Positions 49,695 through 56,114 of a stretch of DNA of 56,114 bases are shown here, piece by piece. The translations under genes were made by a program, and so were the position numbers. The DNA comes from Ruminococcaceae bacterium UBA1404 (GTDB lineage Bacteria > Bacillota > Clostridia > Oscillospirales > Ruminococcaceae). Numbering within the stretch: position 1 is the stretch's first letter; each line of letters begins with the position of its first letter. The notes beneath the pieces were generated by a model, which was given only the letters and a program-made list of their open reading frames with translations, had not been told where the DNA came from and did no database searches. The stretch is taken from NCBI GenBank assembly GCA_002305075.1, contig DBQC01000018.1:1-56114 (forward strand), in the 5' to 3' direction.

Positions 49695-51371
49695 ATGGGT
49701 TTTAAATCCGACATCGAAATCGCACAAAGCTACACACCCCGGGATATCCGGGAAATTGCCGAGAAGGCCGGCATTGAGAACCGCTATCTGGAGCCCTATG
49801 GCCGTGTTAAAGCCAAGGTGGACGATCTCTGGCTGCGGGATATGCAGAGCCGCCCCGATGGCAAACTTATTCTGGTAACGGCCATCACCCCCACCCCGGC
49901 GGGCGAGGGCAAAACCACCACCAGCGTGGGCCTGACCGACGGACTCAACCACATTGGCAAGCGGGCCGCCGTGGCCCTGCGCGAGCCCTCTCTGGGCCCG
50001 GTGTTTGGCGTTAAGGGCGGTGCAGCCGGCGGCGGTTACGCCCAGGTTGTACCCATGGAAGACATCAACCTGCACTTTACCGGCGACTTCCACGCCATTG
50101 GTGCCGCCAACAACCTGCTGGCCGCTTTGATCGACAACCACATCTATCAGGGCAATGCGCTGGATATCGACCCCAAGCGCATCACCTGGCGCCGTGTGGT
50201 GGATATGAACGACCGCCAGCTGCGCAGCATTATCAACGGCTTGGGTGCCCGCTCCAACGGCGTGGCCAGAGAAGACGGCTACGACATCACCGTGGCTTCC
50301 GAGATTATGGCCGTGCTCTGCCTGTCCTCCTCGCTCGAGGATATGAAGGAGCGCTTAGGCCGCATCATCATCGGCTACAACCGGGCCAACGAGCCCATCA
50401 CCGCCGGACAGCTCAAGGCCGCCGGTGCCATGTGCGCACTTCTGAAGGACGCCATTAAACCCAACCTGGTGCAGACCCTGGAGGGCAGCCCGGCCTTTAT
50501 CCACGGCGGACCCTTTGCCAACATCGCCCACGGCTGCAACTCGGTTATCGCCACCCGCATGGCCCTAAAGGCCGCCGACTACGCCGTAACCGAGGCCGGC
50601 TTCGGTGCCGACCTGGGCGCCGAGAAGTTCCTCGACATCAAGTGCCGCATTGCCGGACTCAGCCCCAGCGCCGTTGTGGTGGTGGCCACCGTCCGGGCGC
50701 TTAAGCATCACGGCGGCGTGGCCAAAGCCGACCTGGGCACCGAGAATCTGGCCGCTTTGGAAAAAGGCCTGCCCAACCTGCTGCGCCATGTGGAAAATGT
50801 CACCAAGGTTTACAATCTGCCCTGTGTGGTGGCCATCAACCGCTTCCCCACCGACTCCGAGGCCGAGCTGAACCTGATTAGAGAAAAATGCGCCGAGCTG
50901 GGCGTTAATGTGGCCCTTAGCGAAGTGTGGGGCAAGGGCGGCGCCGGCGGCGTAGAGCTGGCCGAAGAAGTGGTGCGCCTGTGCGAGCAGGAGAGCCAGT
51001 TTACCCCTGTTTATGACCTTGACCTGCCCATTAAAGATAAGCTGAGCACCATTGTTAAGCGGGTTTATCGCGGCAAGCAGGTCTCTTTGGTGGGCAGCGC
51101 CCCCCGCGAGGCCAAGCGGCTTCAGGAGCTGGGCTTTGGTAACCTGCCCATCTGCATGGCCAAAACCCAGTACAGCTTTAGCGACAACGCCAAGCTCCTT
51201 GGCGCTCCCGACGACTTTGAAGTGACCGTGAGAAGCCTTAAGGTATCGGCCGGCGCAGGCTTTATTGTGGCTCTGACCGGCGAAGTGATGACCATGCCCG
51301 GCCTGCCCAAGGTGCCCGCCGCCGAGAGCATCGATGTGGACGCCGAAGGCCGCATTACCGGACTGTTCTAA
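49695..51371 (+). CDS. fhs: Formate-tetrahydrofolate ligase (formyl-THF synthetase)
   Basis: 558 residues from ATG 49695, GGAGG eight bases upstream; the TTG at 49680 overlaps that site. The ATP site TPAGEGKTTTSVGLTDGL is at about residues 66-83, followed by LREPSLGPVFGVKGGAAGGGYAQVVPMEDINLHFTGD. Acting in reverse, it turns 10-formyl-THF and ADP into formate, THF and ATP, thus conserving energy from the one-carbon unit released by FchA. Placement between hutD and the regulator next to hutU supports that role. The methenyl-THF cyclohydrolase step is not encoded in the window. It ends at a terminator. Confidence 0.97.
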   Translation: MGFKSDIEIAQSYTPRDIREIAEKAGIENRYLEPYGRVKAKVDDLWLRDMQSRPDGKLILVTAITPTPAGEGKTTTSVGLTDGLNHIGKRAAVALREPSLGPVFGVKGGAAGGGYAQVVPMEDINLHFTGDFHAIGAANNLLAALIDNHIYQGNALDIDPKRITWRRVVDMNDRQLRSIINGLGARSNGVAREDGYDITVASEIMAVLCLSSSLEDMKERLGRIIIGYNRANEPITAGQLKAAGAMCALLKDAIKPNLVQTLEGSPAFIHGGPFANIAHGCNSVIATRMALKAADYAVTEAGFGADLGAEKFLDIKCRIAGLSPSAVVVVATVRALKHHGGVAKADLGTENLAALEKGLPNLLRHVENVTKVYNLPCVVAINRFPTDSEAELNLIREKCAELGVNVALSEVWGKGGAGGVELAEEVVRLCEQESQFTPVYDLDLPIKDKLSTIVKRVYRGKQVSLVGSAPREAKRLQELGFGNLPICMAKTQYSFSDNAKLLGAPDDFEVTVRSLKVSAGAGFIVALTGEVMTMPGLPKVPAAESIDVDAEGRITGLF

Positions 51372-51419
51372 AGCCCTGCCCGCCAAGTGGGCATGCGTGC
51401 ACAATGCTTAACCCTTATA

Positions 51420-51453
51420 AAAAAGACCTCCCCTTTGCCGGGGAGGTCTTTTG
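51420..51453. terminator. Bidirectional terminator
   Basis: AAAAGACCTCCCC and GGGGAGGTCTTTT pair around TTTGCC, with A and T runs. It sits between fhs and the convergent regulator gene. Confidence 0.9.
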
Positions 51454-51524
51454 TTTAGTTGGTTTTATGCCCTGCCGGGGACGCATATGCTGTTACGCCG
51501 AGACAGGGGCGAAGGTGCCTGCCG

Positions 51525-54500
51525 TTAGGCCGGCAGCTCGAGCGGCATCTTGAGCTCATAGGCGCCGGGCAGATGGGCCAGATGGCGGCGAGCCTCGGCC
51601 AGATAGCTCTCGGTGGGCTCGGGAATCAGGTCGGCATAGTGCTCGGGGAAATGGGTGCGCAGCAGCGCCTTGTTGCGGGCCACTATCCCCTGCTCCATGG
51701 GTGAGCCCAGGGCCGTGGCGTGGCGGTCGGCCTGGGGAATAAGCCGGCGGGCGGTGTCGTGGTCGCCGGCCATAGCGGCAAGCAGCGCCCGGTAGGACTG
51801 GGTCGTGGCTCTGCCTACAAGAATGTGGGAGGCGTCGTAGAGCCTTTGGGCGCTGTGCAGCAGCGCATCGGCCTCCTCAATCTGGCCTAGGGCCAGCAGC
51901 GCCAGCGCCTTGTTGGTGCAAAAAGTAGGGTTGCTCATATGCTCGGAGCCGTGGCAGAGAGCCAGCGCCCGGTCGTAATCCTCCAGCGCCTCGGCAAAGC
52001 GCATCTGCCGGCGGGAAAGCTCGCCCAAATAATTGTAACAGGCCGCCAGATTGAGGTTGTAATTTTTGCCGTCTAATGGGGTGGCTTCAAACAGCTCGAT
52101 GGCCTGCATCAGCTGCTCCTTGCTCTCCTCGTAGCGGCCGCTCATCATGAGATAAAGCCCCATCAGGCGGCATTCCACGGCGTAGTCCACCCCAAGACGG
52201 TGGGTGCGGGCCAGCGCAATGTTGCGGGTGATGTTTTGCTGCATCAAATTGGTATCCCACACCTGAATGCCGTAAAAGGTCAGTTGGCGCAGGCAGTTGA
52301 TATGGTCCGTGGGATGCTCCTCTAAATATTCGACCTGCCTCAGGCTGCGGCGGAGGGCCGCAAGGCCGCTTTTATACCGGCCCTGGGAAATATCGTGCTT
52401 GCCGATGATGTAAAACAGACGGTTTTCCAGCTCGGCATAGTCCAGAGCGCCGGGCTGATGAATGCTCAGCCGGGTGAGCTCGGCAATCAGCTCGTCAAAA
52501 TATTTGGTAAGCTGCTGCGGGGCCTCTAAGTCGGGGTCCTTTTTGGGCTGAAAAACGGGATAAAGCTCGTAATTATACCGGGAGTAATCGGCAAGGCTGA
52601 GGATTTTATACTGCAGCACCTTAGCCTCGCTGCCGGCTTGGGCATAATGGTAGATGATGCGCTGATACCAACTGCCGGTGTGGAGCAGACCGGGGGTTTG
52701 CTCGTAGTAGGCAGCCACCCGGGCATGGAGCAGCCGCCGCTTGGAGGGCGAGAGCTGGGAGTGCACAAAGTCCTGCATTTTGGCATGGCGAAACTGAAAG
52801 CGTATTTCGCCCCGCTCCACCCGCTCCCGGATAAGCCCGTGCTCCTTGAGCGCGCCGATAAGCTCGATGATTTCGATGGTCTCGCGGCTTAGAATGTCCT
52901 CCACAATGTCCAGCGGCATCGACTCGGGGCAGACCGACAGAATGTCCAGCAGTTGGCGCTCCTCGGTGGAAAGCGGCTCTAAGCGAGCCATCAGCATATC
53001 CTGCGGGTTGAGGGGCACCTGCCCCAAAGCGGCCTTTTCGGCGCTGCCCAGGTAACCGAGCAGCATATCGAGGAAGAAGCCGTTGCCCTCCGAATCCCGG
53101 TAGATATGGTCAATCACCTGCTCGCTCAGGGCATCGGGTCCCAGCCTTGCCTCGATGATGTCGGCCACATCCTGCCGGGTAAAGGGCTCGATAAGCAGGT
53201 GGTTTAAAAACTTCTCGCGGGTCAGGGCGTTTATCTGCTTTTGCAGTGGGGGCGGCTGCACATCGAGGCAGCTTAACAGGCAGAAGATGTTGGGGCTGCG
53301 GTCCCGAATAATCATGGACAGCAGCTCGAGGCTGAGGGGGTCCATATAATGGATGTTGTCAAAGAACAAAATGATGGGTGTCTCCTCCCCCACCAAGGAA
53401 AGCAGCTGCATCATGCTGTTGCGGGCGGTGCGGTAGGAGTAAGTGTAGGCGGCGTCCTCGGGGGTGGGAGAGCCCGGTGACCGCTCGCTGAACATGGGAA
53501 ACAGCGTGTTGATGTGGTTTAGATAGCTCTGGGGCACCTCGATGCCCCGCTCTCTGAGCTGACGGGCAAGCTGCAGCATGATGGTATCCCAGGGCTGCAG
53601 CACAAAGTCCCGCTCTTCCTGAAAGCAAATGGCCCGCAAAATGATGCAGGATTCCTCGCCGATGCTGTCTAAAAAGTGGCTGACCAAGTAGGTTTTGCCC
53701 ACGCCGTTGTCCCCAAGCAGCAGCAGCGCCGTGGGCGAGCCCATCAAAAAGTCCCGATAGGCCTTCATCAGTTTGCCCATAGCGTCGGCTCGGCCGATAA
53801 TCTGGCCCGTGGGGGCGTTTTCGGCCTCTTCTTCTTCGGCGGTGGCTTCGGTCCAGTCTCTGAGCATCTGCCGGTGCAGCTCGGTCAACTCGGCGCAGGG
53901 GGCTATGCGCAGCTCGGCATTAAGCAGCCGCCGCACATTCTGATAAACTTTAATGCCCTTATAATAGAGCCCCTCCCGCTGGTAGCAGGCCATCATCAGC
54001 TGATAAACCCGCTCGTCTAAAGCGTCTTTTTTCAGATACCGGGCGAACAGCGCCTCCACCTCGTCTAAATCGTCGCTCTCGGTCATGCGGGTATAAATGA
54101 GCTGCAGATAGTGGGTGCGCAGCTCAAGACGCTCCATCTCCAGCCAGCTCTCAAAGCCTTCGGCATTTTTAAGCCCAAAGCCGGGCAGCAGCTCTCCCTC
54201 GCAGAGGGACAGGTTGCCGCTTTCCATAAAGCGGTCGTAGTCGGTGTCGTAGTCGATGCCGGGGGCCAGCGCCAATAGATGCTTTTTAGGCGATACTACC
54301 ACATCCATGCCAAAGGCCTTTTTGATGGCATACAGCGTGTGGCGCAGGTTCTTTTTGGCGGTTGCGGCATCGTCCCACAAAAGCTCGGCCGCCTGTTCCC
54401 GGGTCACGGTCTTTTTAAGGGCCAGGTAGTATAGCAGCCCCTCGGCCTTTTTTAGGGGCAACATAACCGGCCTGCCGTCCATAAGGATTGCGGGGGTGGA

Positions 54501-54527
54501 CAGCAGCCTAAAATAAATTTGGGTCAT
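51525..54527 (-). CDS. Large SARP-like regulator: BTAD domain, AAA ATPase and TPR repeats
   Basis: 1000 residues from ATG 54527, with AGAGAGG before it; the in-frame start at 54584 has no site. The N-terminal part (1-90) is a winged helix of the OmpR/SARP type (MLPLKKAEGLLYYLALKKTVTREQAAELLW). Residues 95-240 are a BTAD helical domain. A P-loop ATPase follows, with Walker A GDNGVGKT near 272-279, then IILFFDNIHYMDPLSLELLS as Walker B. From about 600 on come TPR-like helical repeats (NLAACYNYLGELSRRQMRFAEALEDYDRAL). Such proteins activate transcription in response to an unknown signal. It is divergent from hutU across 220 bases, so it probably controls that gene and perhaps the other hut genes. 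Confidence 0.88.
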   Translation of the reverse strand: MTQIYFRLLSTPAILMDGRPVMLPLKKAEGLLYYLALKKTVTREQAAELLWDDAATAKKNLRHTLYAIKKAFGMDVVVSPKKHLLALAPGIDYDTDYDRFMESGNLSLCEGELLPGFGLKNAEGFESWLEMERLELRTHYLQLIYTRMTESDDLDEVEALFARYLKKDALDERVYQLMMACYQREGLYYKGIKVYQNVRRLLNAELRIAPCAELTELHRQMLRDWTEATAEEEEAENAPTGQIIGRADAMGKLMKAYRDFLMGSPTALLLLGDNGVGKTYLVSHFLDSIGEESCIILRAICFQEERDFVLQPWDTIMLQLARQLRERGIEVPQSYLNHINTLFPMFSERSPGSPTPEDAAYTYSYRTARNSMMQLLSLVGEETPIILFFDNIHYMDPLSLELLSMIIRDRSPNIFCLLSCLDVQPPPLQKQINALTREKFLNHLLIEPFTRQDVADIIEARLGPDALSEQVIDHIYRDSEGNGFFLDMLLGYLGSAEKAALGQVPLNPQDMLMARLEPLSTEERQLLDILSVCPESMPLDIVEDILSRETIEIIELIGALKEHGLIRERVERGEIRFQFRHAKMQDFVHSQLSPSKRRLLHARVAAYYEQTPGLLHTGSWYQRIIYHYAQAGSEAKVLQYKILSLADYSRYNYELYPVFQPKKDPDLEAPQQLTKYFDELIAELTRLSIHQPGALDYAELENRLFYIIGKHDISQGRYKSGLAALRRSLRQVEYLEEHPTDHINCLRQLTFYGIQVWDTNLMQQNITRNIALARTHRLGVDYAVECRLMGLYLMMSGRYEESKEQLMQAIELFEATPLDGKNYNLNLAACYNYLGELSRRQMRFAEALEDYDRALALCHGSEHMSNPTFCTNKALALLALGQIEEADALLHSAQRLYDASHILVGRATTQSYRALLAAMAGDHDTARRLIPQADRHATALGSPMEQGIVARNKALLRTHFPEHYADLIPEPTESYLAEARRHLAHLPGAYELKMPLELPA

Positions 54528-54749
54528 AATAGTACCTCTCTTTCGTGCCAGGGGCAAATAGATGCCCAAATAGGAGGCAGACATAGATTATATTTATATT
54601 ATACATAAAAGTTTTACAAAAGCATCCCCTAAGCATCTGTAAATTTAAAAAAAACGCAGTCTTGAGTGATTTTAATAGACGGTATTTAGACCGCAAGCTG
54701 TTATGATAGCCACAAAGCATTGAACATATCAGAGGAGGTTTCTTATAGT

Positions 54750-56114
54750 ATGAACAACTTAGAGATTGCACAGGCCATGACTGTGCGCCTAAGCGCTACC
54801 CTGCCCGAGCCGCCGGAGTTTAAGCCCGGTGTGCGCCGTGCACCCAAGCGGGAGCTCACGCTGACCGAGCGCGAGATCAAGCTGGCCGTTAAAAACGCCC
54901 TGCGCTATCTGCCCGAGGAGCTCCACGAGCAGATGATCCCCGAATTCTTAGAGGAGCTGCACACCCACGGCCGCATTTACGGCTACCGCTTTATGCCCAA
55001 AGAGCGCATCTATGGCAAGCCCATCGATGAGTACAAAGGCAACTGCGTGGAGGGCAAGGCCTTCCAGGTGATGATCGACAACAACCTCGACCACGATGTG
55101 GCCCTTTATCCCTACGAGCTGGTCACCTATGGCGAGACCGGTCAGGTCTGCCAGAACTGGATGCAGTATCAGCTCCTTAAGCAGTATCTTGAGCTTCTCA
55201 CCGACGAGCAGACCCTTGTGGTCATGTCCGGCCACCCTATGGGTCTGTTTAAGTCCCACAAAACCAGCCCCCGGGTTATCATTACCAACGGCCTGATGAT
55301 TGGTATGTTCGACAACCCCGAAGACTGGGCCAAGGCCACGGCCATGGGCGTCTCCAGCTACGGCCAGATGACCGCCGGCGGCTGGATGTACATTGGCCCC
55401 CAGGGCATTGTGCACGGAACCTTTAATACTCTACTCAACGCCGGCCGCAAGGTTTTGGGTGTAGCCGATGACGGCGACCTGCGCGGGCATTTGTTTGTAA
55501 CTTCGGGTCTCGGTGGCATGAGCGGCGCCCAGCCCAAGGCCGCCGACATCGCCGGCTGCGTATCCATCACCGCTGAGGTGGATATGTCCCGCATCGAGAC
55601 CCGCCACAGCCAGGGCTGGGTCAGCAAGGTGACCGACAGCATCGAAGAGGCCTTTGCTTGGGCCAAAAAGGCGCAGGAGAACAAAGAGGTTCTCTCCATC
55701 GCCTACCACGGCAACATTGTCGACCTCTTAGAGTATGCGGTAGAGAACAACATCCGCATCGACCTGCTGTCCGACCAGACTTCCTGCCATGTGCCCTACG
55801 ACGGCGGCTACTGCCCGCAGGGCCTGACCTTTGAGCAGCGCACCGAGATGCTCCAGAACGACAAAGAGGGCTTTAGGGCGCTGGTCAACAAGACCCTTAT
55901 CCATCACTATCATCTGATTAAAACACTCGTGGAGCGGGGCACCTACTTCTTCGACTACGGCAACGCCTTTATGAAGTCGGTGTTCGATGCCGGCGCCAAG
56001 GACATCGCCAAAAACGGCGTGGACACCAGCGAAGGCTTTATCTTCCCCTCCTATGTTGAGGACATCATGGGCCCCATGCTCTTTGACTACGGCTACGGTC
56101 CCTTCCGCTGGTGC
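54750..56114 (+). CDS. hutU: Urocanate hydratase, 3' end cut by window edge
   Basis: 455 codons are open from ATG 54750 to the right edge; AGGAGG lies 11 bases upstream. The protein is urocanase: it adds water to urocanate to give imidazolone propionate, with tightly bound NAD+. Marks are RIYGYRFMPKERIYG, GHPMGLFKSHKTSPRVIITNGLMIG, GGWMYIGPQGIVHGTFNT (the NAD-binding part), LFVTSGLGGMSGAQPKAA, and NAFMKSVFDAGA. The chain ends at YGYGPFRW, which in the family precedes the last third. It is divergent from the SARP-like regulator. The imidazolonepropionase gene (hutI), if present, should follow beyond the window. Confidence 0.95.
   Translation, partial: MNNLEIAQAMTVRLSATLPEPPEFKPGVRRAPKRELTLTEREIKLAVKNALRYLPEELHEQMIPEFLEELHTHGRIYGYRFMPKERIYGKPIDEYKGNCVEGKAFQVMIDNNLDHDVALYPYELVTYGETGQVCQNWMQYQLLKQYLELLTDEQTLVVMSGHPMGLFKSHKTSPRVIITNGLMIGMFDNPEDWAKATAMGVSSYGQMTAGGWMYIGPQGIVHGTFNTLLNAGRKVLGVADDGDLRGHLFVTSGLGGMSGAQPKAADIAGCVSITAEVDMSRIETRHSQGWVSKVTDSIEEAFAWAKKAQENKEVLSIAYHGNIVDLLEYAVENNIRIDLLSDQTSCHVPYDGGYCPQGLTFEQRTEMLQNDKEGFRALVNKTLIHHYHLIKTLVERGTYFFDYGNAFMKSVFDAGAKDIAKNGVDTSEGFIFPSYVEDIMGPMLFDYGYGPFRWC

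Overview
The window looks like a moderately GC-rich chromosome segment from an anaerobic, amino-acid-fermenting member of the Clostridia (Bacillota). Evidence: strong AGGAGG-type ribosome sites throughout, SLH-anchored surface protein, collagen-like protein, clostridial-type histidine and glutamate fermentation genes (B12-dependent glutamate mutase, methylaspartate ammonia-lyase, two-subunit mesaconase, cyclodeaminase, formyl-THF synthetase). The species cannot be named from the sequence alone.

Layout. 1-11.5 kb: a secreted protein cut by the left edge, tRNA-Ser(CGA), an AT-rich acetyltransferase gene with a 5' frameshift, a TetR regulator with a palindrome in front of it, and a 2541-residue surface protein (GLUG repeats, Ig/MBG-like modules, InlB-type repeat, three SLH domains, C-terminal choline-binding-like repeats), then a decayed gene. 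11.5-16.2 kb: a siroheme/Fe-S reductase gene followed by an iron-chelate/corrinoid-type ABC importer, divergent from a LysR regulator. 16.4-21.9 kb: DUF3825 and DUF5714 proteins, a pirin, a GIY-YIG/Spx-like fused reading frame and a collagen-like protein. 22-26.5 kb: lipoprotein, M23 peptidase-like protein, then wreckage of an integrative element (serine-recombinase tail and a gene with two nonsense codons) beside tRNA-Leu(UAG). 26.6-34.4 kb: TtcA-like thiolase, a two-TM protein, a large hybrid histidine kinase plus an HD-GYP response regulator, and a GntR regulator.

34.5-56.1 kb is one metabolic neighbourhood. Histidine is deaminated by HutH, hydrated by HutU (cut by the right edge), and, after HutI (not in the window), formiminoglutamate is converted by FtcD and FchA to glutamate plus methenyl-THF; Fhs can recover ATP from the one-carbon unit. 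Glutamate then enters the methylaspartate pathway: GlmS/GlmE with GlmL, methylaspartate ammonia-lyase, and a two-subunit Fe-S hydratase best read as mesaconase. The citramalate-cleaving lyase is not present. Between the two halves lie an AbgT-type transporter and an AbgB-type amidohydrolase that could supply glutamate from an acyl-glutamate. A 1000-residue SARP/BTAD-ATPase-TPR regulator divergent from hutU and the GntR regulator upstream of glmS are the candidate local controllers. The least explained member is a P-loop protein with an AlaRS-like second additional domain, embedded between methylaspartate ammonia-lyase and mesaconase.
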